Shown here: positions 17,556 through 24,856 of the stretch, in pieces | How positions within the stretch are numbered: position 1 is the stretch's first letter | Layout: every line of letters starts with the position of its first letter | From: an uncultured Bacteroidota bacterium | Lineage (GTDB): Bacteria; Bacteroidota; Bacteroidia; Bacteroidales; GWA2-32-17 | Length of the DNA stretch: 64,000 bases | Assembly (NCBI GenBank): GCA_903837285.1 | Contig: CAILUD010000040.1 | Coordinates: 21,943-85,942 of the forward strand | Reading direction: 5' to 3' | The notes under the pieces: model-generated | What the model saw: the letters and a program-made list of their open reading frames with translations, nothing else | Database searches by the model: none | Told to the model about the DNA's origin: nothing | Program-made: the position numbers and the translations under genes

Positions 17556-19931
17556 TTATTCAACTATCATTCTTCCTGTAATACTTTTTCCTTTTTTTCG
17601 ATTTATCTGAATAAAATATAGTCCAGGAGTATATTCTGAAATTGCTAGTTTAATCTGGTTTTCAGTACTAATTGAGTTTACTGAATGAATTATTTTTCCT
17701 TGTATGTCAACTACTTTTAATTCGTCGCCTGATTTAAAGTCGTATTTTATTGTACAGGTTTGGCTTGCAGGATTAGGGATAATTCTAATTTCATTATTTG
17801 AATCAATATAGTTACTTCCTGTGCTATGATATAATTGCCAGTTTCTTATGCCGAATGCATATTCGCCTGTTTTTATACTGTCTGATATAATATAGCCTAA
17901 TGAATTTGTTCCTGTTCTTGTGCTTGGAACAATATTCCAGTCTGATGAAGTTCCTTGACGATATAATAAAACAATAGAATCTGCAACATTTGTTAAAAGC
18001 TGCTGATCGAGGTATCCATTATTTATACTACTTAATTTACTGAAATAGAATTTACCTTTCATAACAAAATTACCCGGAAAAAGGCCATCAATTTTCCAAT
18101 ATCTTTCATGTGAAATAATAACACCAGGGATTGGGGTTTTAAAATCATCAGGTGCAACCCAGTTGTGCTCAGCGCGTACAAATGCTGAGTCTGTAACATT
18201 AGATACAACTCCAGTAAAATATGTTTGATCGAAACTATATGTGCCAATTGTTTTTATTGTTTTATATGTGTCGCTTGTTGCATCGTCGGTTTTTTCATAT
18301 AAATCCATAAATGTACAAACTGGCATAAAAGGTATTGTATAAGTGGCAGAACCCAATCCGCCTGAAATATCTATTATTCTGGAGGTTTTATTCCATAAGC
18401 TATCTATAAAAGTAATTTCTAATCTATTGCCATTTGAGTATGATGATCGTCCACGCAATTTTTCGCGAACGTATACTGTAACATCAAAGTTTGATGCATT
18501 TGGAACAAAGTTAAATGAGTCGACTGCAAAATGTGGAAAGCCAGAAGTAAAAACCCAGTTGTCAAAAAACCCACTTAAATCCATGCCAGATCTGGTGCTT
18601 AAATAATCGCGCATTTGTGCTGAACTTATATCTTTAAATTTAAAAGTTTCAAGCATGTCTTTTACACATGCGTAAAAAAGGCTGTCTCCTATATGTGATC
18701 TAAGAGTTTGAACTACCAAACTTCCTTTATCATATGAAGACGATCCATAAGTTATGCTATCTGGTACCTGGTTTAATGTTACGTAGTCACCTTCTTCGAT
18801 TTGGTTATATCTAAGTACTTTATTTAATTTTACGCGTTTATTTGTTAAGAAAGTGTTTTTCCCAAAAAATGCTTCTTCATAAACCATTTCCGAAAATGTT
18901 GCCCACCCTTCATTTATCCACATATCCTGTGCGGTGCTGCACGTTATTAAATTCCCAAACCAAGAATGAGCAAGCTCGTGTGTGTAAAGTCCTTCATAAG
19001 AGGTGTTTCCATTAATACAAAAATTTGGATATGCAACAGATGTGGCATGTTCCATGGCACCTGAGTCAAAATCAACGCCTACATAACCAACGCGCTCCCA
19101 TCTGTATGGACCAAATTTACTTTCGAATAATGTTAAAATATTCTTTAAATTAACAAAAGACAGAACAGCTCTTAATGAATCCTGTTGTCTTACCCAAAGT
19201 TGAATAGGAATTATTCCTTGTAATCCAGCAAATGTATCAGGAACTAAAACATAATCATCAACTGCAACTGAAGCCAGATAGGTAGGAATTTCGTTTGCAA
19301 TTGCCCAATGAAATTCACTTTTCCCGGTACACATACAATTTGTATCTTTACCTAACAACGTGCCATTGCAAACAGCAACATGCCCTGAAGTTGCCTGAAC
19401 AAGTATCCTGAAATCATATGTTGCTCTGTCGGTAAAATTATCATTGCAGGGAAACCAACATCTTCCAAAATTATGGGGAATAGCTTCAAAACCTACCCCA
19501 AGATTATATGCAGAATGCGATGTAAATTTAAAACCGCCCCAATGACTTGCTCCGGGATCTTCCTGAGGATATCCATAATAATGTACCGAAACATTTAAAG
19601 TGTCATTTAAGTGAGCAACTTGTGAAAGTGGGAGAGAAAGCAATGTGTCGTCATAATCCCAGGTAAGTTGTTTGTTTCCGTTAATGATTACAGAGTCAAT
19701 AAAAAAAGATAATAAATCAAGTTGTATATTATGTAAATTATCTATTTTAGGTACAATTTTTAATTCTGTATAGCCCGTAATAAATTTATTAGTAATGTCA
19801 GTAATGTCCAGATGAATATTGTAATGTAATACATTTATTGAATCGGCGTGATATGATTTTTGAGAAAAACCGGTTGTGTTAATTATCAACAATAAAAAAA
19901 TTGCGATAAATAATTTTGCTTTAGGTTTCAT
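17556..19931 (-). CDS. Secreted M1 metallopeptidase with T9SS sorting domain
   Basis: About 791 residues from the ATG at 19931, which begins the signal peptide (MKPKAKLFIAIFLLLIINTT). The frame is open a further 12 codons upstream. The M1 catalytic domain has the substrate motif DSGAMEHATSVAYP and the zinc site HELAHSW with the third ligand in NEGWATFSE. An Ig-like and a linker region follow. The last about 75 residues (IIPNPASQTCTIKYDF, then GKIIHSV, then GLYFIQI) form a type A T9SS C-terminal sorting domain, so export to the surface is predicted. Likely a cell-surface aminopeptidase. Single-gene unit. Confidence 0.92.
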   Translation of the reverse strand: MKPKAKLFIAIFLLLIINTTGFSQKSYHADSINVLHYNIHLDITDITNKFITGYTELKIVPKIDNLHNIQLDLLSFFIDSVIINGNKQLTWDYDDTLLSLPLSQVAHLNDTLNVSVHYYGYPQEDPGASHWGGFKFTSHSAYNLGVGFEAIPHNFGRCWFPCNDNFTDRATYDFRILVQATSGHVAVCNGTLLGKDTNCMCTGKSEFHWAIANEIPTYLASVAVDDYVLVPDTFAGLQGIIPIQLWVRQQDSLRAVLSFVNLKNILTLFESKFGPYRWERVGYVGVDFDSGAMEHATSVAYPNFCINGNTSYEGLYTHELAHSWFGNLITCSTAQDMWINEGWATFSEMVYEEAFFGKNTFLTNKRVKLNKVLRYNQIEEGDYVTLNQVPDSITYGSSSYDKGSLVVQTLRSHIGDSLFYACVKDMLETFKFKDISSAQMRDYLSTRSGMDLSGFFDNWVFTSGFPHFAVDSFNFVPNASNFDVTVYVREKLRGRSSYSNGNRLEITFIDSLWNKTSRIIDISGGLGSATYTIPFMPVCTFMDLYEKTDDATSDTYKTIKTIGTYSFDQTYFTGVVSNVTDSAFVRAEHNWVAPDDFKTPIPGVIISHERYWKIDGLFPGNFVMKGKFYFSKLSSINNGYLDQQLLTNVADSIVLLYRQGTSSDWNIVPSTRTGTNSLGYIISDSIKTGEYAFGIRNWQLYHSTGSNYIDSNNEIRIIPNPASQTCTIKYDFKSGDELKVVDIQGKIIHSVNSISTENQIKLAISEYTPGLYFIQINRKKGKSITGRMIVE

Positions 19932-20063
19932 TGTACGTAGGTTATTATTTAATACAAATTTAAGCAATAACAGTTGATTTAAGATTTTATTCTTTTGAAA
20001 TTTTAATTTGGGTAAAATCGATTATGGCTACCTTGCATTTATTTGTTTAGAAATAAAAAGTGG

Positions 20064-20091
20064 TTAGTACGCCGCAGCCGGTGGGCACTAA
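20064..20091. repeat. GC-rich imperfect palindrome
   Basis: TTAGT and ACTAA arms enclose GCCGCAGCCGGTGGGC, strongly GC-rich against AT-rich flanks, in a gap between two minus-strand genes. It might be a dispersed repeat remnant or a structured 3' element. No T run follows on either strand. Confidence 0.35.
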
Positions 20092-20140
20092 CTGCAGAAA
20101 TGGAGTTAGTTAATTACAATTTAAAATTACATAAAACAAT

Positions 20141-20168
20141 AAAACCCCACCGTTTCCGGTGAGGTTAA
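20141..20168 (-). terminator. Rho-independent terminator of the RRM protein gene
   Basis: Read on the minus strand: CCTCACC, a short GGAAAC loop, GGTGGGG, then TTTTATTG. It lies about 35 bases after the stop codon. Confidence 0.85.
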
Positions 20169-20198
20169 TTTATATTGAAATTAAACTTTTATTAAAGA

Positions 20199-20555
20199 TT
20201 AAAATCTACGATTGCCACCTTCTCTATTGTAGCCACCGCCGCCGCCGTTGTCTCTATGACCACCGCCGCCGTTACCGCCTCTGTAGTCACCTCTTGGTGG
20301 ACGACTGCCTTCTTTTTTCTCTTCAGCTTTATTTACAACAATTTTACGGCCACCGATTTCAGCTCCGTTCAATTCGTTAATAGCTTTTTGAGCTGATTCG
20401 TCATCAGACATTTCAATAAACCCAAAACCTTTGCTTCTTCCTGAGAATTTGTCAGTAATGATCTTTACAGATGTTACTTCACCGTATTCTTCAAAAAATT
20501 CTTTTAATTCAGTTTCCTTTACGCTAAAGGGAAGACTTCCAACAAAAATGTTCAT
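20199..20555 (-). CDS. RNA-binding protein, RRM domain with Gly/Arg-rich tail
   Basis: 118 residues. A single RNA recognition motif spans residues 1-80, with RNP2 (NIFVGSLPF) and RNP1 (SKGFGFIEM) both intact. The tail from about residue 85 is rich in Gly, Arg and Asn (RGDYRGGNGGGGHRDNGG) and probably disordered. Such small RRM proteins are abundant single-stranded RNA binders in Bacteroidota and are proposed to act in place of Hfq/CspA functions. A strong terminator follows, and the 5' leader is AT-rich. Confidence 0.95.
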   Translation of the reverse strand: MNIFVGSLPFSVKETELKEFFEEYGEVTSVKIITDKFSGRSKGFGFIEMSDDESAQKAINELNGAEIGGRKIVVNKAEEKKEGSRPPRGDYRGGNGGGGHRDNGGGGGYNREGGNRRF

Positions 20556-20651
20556 AATTACCTTGTTAATTTAAATGAATAAAAATTTTGTCAAAAATAA
20601 GCTATTTTTAATTAAAAAACGATTGTTAGTAAATATTTAATAAAAAAAGTT

Positions 20652-20882
20652 TTAATACTGATATTTTTTACTGTCAACAGTAACTTCAATTATATCAGAA
20701 TATGACAAAATCTCAATGCAGCCATTGGATTCGTTGTGAGCGACAAATCCATTATCGTTAAAAGACTTATAATCATTTATAGGAATAAAATATATAAAAC
20801 TTTTTGTTTTTAGCAGAAATTGATGCTTTGCTTCAATCAAAAGCTTCGAAAATTCCTTATATGTGAATTTATTTGTTGTCAT
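20652..20882 (-). CDS. Small conserved-looking hypothetical protein
   Basis: 76 residues, no signal peptide or membrane helix. It is basic at the N-terminus (MTTNKFTYKEFSKLLIEAKHQFLLKT is partly helical), with alternating hydrophobic residues in the second half suggesting small alpha/beta structure. I do not recognise the family. It is flanked by short AT-rich gaps and transcribed alone. The ATG start at 20882 and lack of overlap with other genes support it being real. Confidence 0.5.
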   Translation of the reverse strand: MTTNKFTYKEFSKLLIEAKHQFLLKTKSFIYFIPINDYKSFNDNGFVAHNESNGCIEILSYSDIIEVTVDSKKYQY

Positions 20883-20981
20883 CTAAGAATATTTATACTA
20901 ACTAAACGAAAAAAGATGAATTTTGTTTGTGAAGTTACAAATAATATTTAGTCTTATTATTTCATCTATATGTTTTAAAAT

Positions 20982-20989
20982 TAACTTTG
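20982..20989 (+). promoter_or_regulatory. Bacteroidota -7 promoter element, near-leaderless
   Basis: TAACTTTG matches TAnnTTTG exactly and ends only four bases before the DUF58 gene ATG. Initiation at the usual distance would give almost no 5' leader. Confidence 0.55.
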
Positions 20990-20993
20990 CATT

Positions 20994-21926
20994 ATGCAAA
21001 ATGCTTCGTATCCTTTAAAGCTTGATCAGATTCACGAACTAGACAATTTGGAATTAGTTGCTGGTAGCGTAGTTGAAGGGTTTATTACAGGATTACACAA
21101 AAGTCCTTTTCATGGCTTTTCGGTAGAATTTGCTGAACACCGAATATATAATACAGGTGAGAGTACCAGGCATGTTGATTGGAAACTTTTTGGAAGAACA
21201 GATAAATTATTTGTAAAAAAGTTTGAGGAAGAAACAAATCTTAGAAGCTACATAGTAATTGATACTTCATCTTCAATGCTTTTTCCATATAAGGATAATA
21301 AAAAGGTGTCTAAACTTACTTTTTCTGTTGTTTCGGCAGCTGCAATTATTAATTTGTTACGCCGACAACGTGATGCTGTAGGGCTAACGCTTTTTAGTAA
21401 TGAAATTGATTTGCAAACTCCATCACGCTTATCTTCTGTTCATGCGAGACATCTTTTTAATGAGCTCCAAAAGCTTATTAGTCCAGATTTTACTGCTTTA
21501 AAACGTACAACTTCTGCGGCAAAATCGTTGCATTTAATTGCCGAAAACACACATAAACGTTCGCTGATAATACTTTTTACCGATATGATTTCTTCTGAAG
21601 ATCCTGAGGAAATATTTGCTGCACTTCAGCATTTAAGGCATAAAAAGCATGATGTAATATTATTTCATGTTATTGATAAAAAATTGGAACAGGATTTTTC
21701 ATTCGGTAACAGGCCATTCCGTTTTATAGATATGGAAACAGGAGTAGAGTTAAAGCTTAACCCTAATAATATTAGAGAAGAATATACTATTGCAATGAAT
21801 AAATTTATGAGTCAGCTAAAATTAAAGTGCGGACAGTATAATATTGATTTAGTAGAAGCTGATATTAATGAGAATTTTAGCGAAGTGCTTCAACCTTTTA
21901 TTCTGAAGAGAGGTAAGTTATTTTAG
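20994..21926 (+). CDS. DUF58-family protein with vWA-like domain
   Basis: 310 residues. The N-terminal DUF58 signature GESTRHVDWKLFGRTDKLFVKKFEEETN is followed by a vWA-like fold with MIDAS DTSSSML and later LIILFTDMISS. There are no membrane segments, so it is cytosolic. Such proteins usually sit with a MoxR AAA+ ATPase and BatA/B/C/D genes in an aerotolerance-type cluster, but no such gene is adjacent here. A chaperone or complex-maturation role is inferred from the family. An exact TAnnTTTG box lies directly upstream. Confidence 0.88.
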   Translation: MQNASYPLKLDQIHELDNLELVAGSVVEGFITGLHKSPFHGFSVEFAEHRIYNTGESTRHVDWKLFGRTDKLFVKKFEEETNLRSYIVIDTSSSMLFPYKDNKKVSKLTFSVVSAAAIINLLRRQRDAVGLTLFSNEIDLQTPSRLSSVHARHLFNELQKLISPDFTALKRTTSAAKSLHLIAENTHKRSLIILFTDMISSEDPEEIFAALQHLRHKKHDVILFHVIDKKLEQDFSFGNRPFRFIDMETGVELKLNPNNIREEYTIAMNKFMSQLKLKCGQYNIDLVEADINENFSEVLQPFILKRGKLF

Positions 21927-21986
21927 TGCTTTTTTGTAATTCTATAACGAAGAACAGTTTCTTACGAAGTAAAATCTATATTCTAA

Positions 21987-22036
21987 ACCAGATCCTTCAT
22001 TCCGTTACACTTCTCCGCCGCGGCGGACAGGATGAC
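21987..22036. repeat. Dispersed repeat interrupted by a GC palindrome
   Basis: The sequence reads CCAGATCCTTCATTCC, GTTACACT, TCTCCGCCGCGGCGGA, CAGGATGAC. The same outer parts, without the 16-base insert, occur at 38931-38955. TCCGCCGCGGCGGA (22014-22027) is a perfect 14-bp palindrome. Intergenic, between convergent genes. Confidence 0.65.
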
Positions 22037-22054
22037 AAAATAACTGGTTTGATT

Positions 22055-23008
22055 TTACATTAAAGAATCTGGCATTTTGGGAATCGAGAGAAGAAGTTTT
22101 TGAGAATTTTCTTTATCAATTTTTAATTGATCGGTTAATTCTTTCAGGCCATTAAATTTTATTTCGGCTCTTAATTTTTCAATAAAATAAATTCTTATTG
22201 GCATATTATATATGTCTCTCGAAAAATTAAAGAGATTTATTTCTATTGTCTTTTTGTGAGTTTGATTTTCAATTGTTGGTCTAAAGCCAATATTTAGCAT
22301 GCCAGGGTAAATTATTCCCTCAAGCTCAGCGTATGCAGCATATACTCCATTTGAAGGAAGTAATTTTAATTCATCGTTTAATTTAATGTTAGCGGTTGGA
22401 AACCCAATTTTTCTTCCATTTTTTAATCCTTCAACTACATTTCCGGAAATAAAATAATCGTAACCTAACATTTTGTTTGCTTGGTTAATATCTCCAATTT
22501 CGAGTGCGTTGCGAATTTTTGTTGAGCTAACATTCAGGCCATTAAAATCTAACGCTTCAACTTTGTGTAATTCAAAATCGAATTGCTTTGCAAATTCTCC
22601 CAAAGTGTCGAATTTTCCAGTGCGTTCTTTGCCAAATTGATGATCGTAGCCCACAACTAAAGTTTTAACACCTATTTTATCTACTAATATATTTTTAATA
22701 TACTCTTCTGAACTTAAGTTTGCAAAATCTTTAGTAAAAGTTTGGCAGTATACATATTCAATGCCTAATCGGCTCATTAAAAGCCTCTTTTCTTCGAGAG
22801 TATTTAATAGGTTAAAGGTCCCTTTTCCTAATACGTGACGGGGGTGTGGCCAAAAAGTAAAAATAACAGGAGTTCCATTTTTTTGTTTTGCAATTGAAAT
22901 AGTTTGCGATATAACTTTTTGATGACCAAGATGCAATCCATCAAAAGTTCCTGTAGTAATTACAGGATGTTTCAACTTTAAGATTTCTCCGTTTTCTATT
23001 ATTATCAC
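22055..23008 (-). CDS. ribF: Bifunctional riboflavin kinase / FAD synthetase
   Basis: About 317 residues from a GTG at 23008. A TTG at 23029 adds seven residues, and no ATG is available. The N-terminal nucleotidyltransferase domain has TTGTFDGLHLGHQKVI and VGYDHQFGKERTG. The C-terminal kinase domain has GYDYFISGNVVEGLKNGRKIGFPTANI and YPGMLNIGFRPT. It makes FMN and then FAD from riboflavin and ATP in the cytosol. Family length is normal. It is transcribed alone, convergent with DUF58. Flavin supply is relevant to the flavoproteins at 39-45 kb but there is no linkage. Confidence 0.95.
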   Translation of the reverse strand: MIIIENGEILKLKHPVITTGTFDGLHLGHQKVISQTISIAKQKNGTPVIFTFWPHPRHVLGKGTFNLLNTLEEKRLLMSRLGIEYVYCQTFTKDFANLSSEEYIKNILVDKIGVKTLVVGYDHQFGKERTGKFDTLGEFAKQFDFELHKVEALDFNGLNVSSTKIRNALEIGDINQANKMLGYDYFISGNVVEGLKNGRKIGFPTANIKLNDELKLLPSNGVYAAYAELEGIIYPGMLNIGFRPTIENQTHKKTIEINLFNFSRDIYNMPIRIYFIEKLRAEIKFNGLKELTDQLKIDKENSQKLLLSIPKMPDSLM

Positions 23009-23509
23009 GTTAAAAAATTTAAAATACAAAGATAGAACTAAAAATTACTGAAGAAAGCAACCTCTTTCTATTGAATAATCTTTTTGAAACTGTTTTGATT
23101 TTTTTATACTTTGATAGAGATATGATTTTTACCATTTACCTCGCTCTTGCCATAGGCATCTATTCGGAAAAGGGCAATGTAATTAAGTTAAGGGAATTTC
23201 TTTAAGTATTTTTGCTTTTATGTATCATCTACGAAGATGATCGTTGTTGTTTTTAAGATTATTATAATAATTGAACCTACTTCGACTTTGCTCAGCACAA
23301 GTCTACAAGGTTCTATAATAAAAAGATACTTGAAAAAAACGTGAATTCAGTTTTGAAGGTCGTAGATCTTCCATTTTTGTAAAATGCCTATAATAATGGA
23401 TTAATAAAGGTTGTAGACCTTTCACTACAACTAGAGTAGATAAAATTTTAATTCTTTTCAGAGTTGTTTGTGATGCTTAACTTAATGACATTGATCTGAG
23501 GGTGTGTTG

Positions 23510-23576
23510 AAAATCAATTTATTCCCTTTAGGCCTGCCTGCCGGTAGGCAAGGTCTGGGCTAATTAAATTGATTTT
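23510..23576. repeat. 67-bp imperfect palindrome with GC-rich centre
   Basis: The arms AAAATCAATTTA (23510-23521) and TAAATTGATTTT (23565-23576) are perfect inverted repeats. The inner parts (GGCCTGCCTGCC, GGTAGGCAAGG) continue the symmetry with mismatches. The GC centre stands out in an AT-rich region. Confidence 0.7.
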
Positions 23577-23631
23577 AAAGTAAAAGCATTTATCATCATG
23601 TTAATTCGGTTTAAAATTCAAAACAGTTTCT

Positions 23632-23639
23632 TAATTTTG
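23632..23639 (+). promoter_or_regulatory. Bacteroidota -7 promoter element
   Basis: TAATTTTG matches TAnnTTTG, 19 bases before the ATG of the TlpA-like gene. Confidence 0.55.
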
Positions 23640-23658
23640 TTCGTTAAATAATTTAAAT

Positions 23659-24813
23659 ATGAAATCAAGTTTAATTTTTCTTGGAATTATAGTTTTACTA
23701 TACTCCTGCAATAACAGTAATAACGGATATTCAATATCTGGAAAAGTAAACGGTGCTAATGGTAAAGTAATTTATCTTTCTTCGTCAAATAAAACAGATT
23801 CTGCAAAAATTGAATCTGACAATACTTTTAAGTTTGAAGGTATAATAACAGAGCCGGATTTTTTTAATCTGTATTTTGATAAATTAAATCCAATTTTATT
23901 ATTTGTTGATTCTGTAGATGAAATTATTGTTGAAACTGATACTGCAAATTTTGCTAGCAAATATACATTAACTGGATCCAAAACCTCTGAACAAATAAGA
24001 GAGCTTCAGCAAAAATTAAATGCTTCTTTTTTGAAAATTCAAAGCATGTACGAAGAAAAAGTTGCAAAAGCTGATAGTGCAAGTATGGATTCAATGAGAA
24101 CAATTTTTACCAATGAAAGTAATGCTATTGTTCAGAATCATAGACAAGAAGTGTTTGATTTTATTAAAAAGAACCCTTCTTCTTTTGCATGTTTGCCTGC
24201 AATTTATCAGTCATTTGATAGCAGAAATCCAGTCTTTAGCTATGAAATGGATGCTCCATATTATCACTTAATTGATTCGGCAATGATGGCTAAAAGCCCT
24301 AATTCTAAACATACAAAAGAATATCATAGTCAGATTGTAGAATTTAAACAACAATTTGCACAACAACAAATTCAGGATAATAAAATACCAGTTGGAATGG
24401 AAGCTCCGGATTTTGAAGTTCCATCGCCTGAAGGTAAAATGATTAAACTTTCTTCGTTTCGGGGTGATTATGTTTTGTTAGATTTTTGGGCTTCGTGGTG
24501 CTCGCCTTGTCGTCAGGAAAACCCAGCCGTTCTTCAGGCATTTAATCAGTTTCAGAAAAAAGGATTCAGAGTTTTTCAGGTTTCTTTAGATAAAGATAAA
24601 AATGAGTGGACAGAAGCAATACAAAATGATAATCTTTGGCAGTGGAAACATGGAAGCGATTTACAATACTGGAATTGTGTGCCAGCAAAACTTTATGGAG
24701 TTCAGAGTATTCCTTCAAATTTCTTAATTGATCCAAAAGGAAAAATAGTAGCTAAAAATTTAAGAGGACAACAATTAATAGATGCTTTAACTGAGATTTA
24801 TAAGAAGAAATAA
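23659..24813 (+). CDS. Thiol-disulfide oxidoreductase lipoprotein (DUF4369 plus TlpA-like)
   Basis: 384 residues. The lipobox ends at Cys17 (VLLYSC). A DUF4369-type beta domain spans about residues 24-120 (YSISGKVNGANGKVIYLSSS), then a helical spacer. The C-terminal thioredoxin-like AhpC/TlpA domain spans about residues 250-384 with catalytic CxxC in DFWASWCSPCRQENPAV and the cis-Pro loop GVQSIPSNFLIDPKGKIV. It is a periplasmic reductant of disulfides or cytochrome maturation type in the family; the target is unknown. The downstream M1 peptidase frame begins right after it. Confidence 0.9.
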   Translation: MKSSLIFLGIIVLLYSCNNSNNGYSISGKVNGANGKVIYLSSSNKTDSAKIESDNTFKFEGIITEPDFFNLYFDKLNPILLFVDSVDEIIVETDTANFASKYTLTGSKTSEQIRELQQKLNASFLKIQSMYEEKVAKADSASMDSMRTIFTNESNAIVQNHRQEVFDFIKKNPSSFACLPAIYQSFDSRNPVFSYEMDAPYYHLIDSAMMAKSPNSKHTKEYHSQIVEFKQQFAQQQIQDNKIPVGMEAPDFEVPSPEGKMIKLSSFRGDYVLLDFWASWCSPCRQENPAVLQAFNQFQKKGFRVFQVSLDKDKNEWTEAIQNDNLWQWKHGSDLQYWNCVPAKLYGVQSIPSNFLIDPKGKIVAKNLRGQQLIDALTEIYKKK

Positions 24814-24856
24814 ATTAAGTTTATTCAAAAAATATCTGAAAAATTTTAAACACTTT

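Larger units (their letters stand above)
23030..23658. other. 629-base intergenic region with repeat remnants
   Basis: No plausible gene. It contains pieces that look like decayed dispersed repeats: a CGACTTTGCTCAGCACAAG stretch near 23282, paired GTCGTAGATCTTCC / GTTGTAGACCTTTC segments near 23360-23430, an end resembling the MITE terminus at 23476-23494, and a large palindrome at 23510-23576. Confidence 0.6.
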
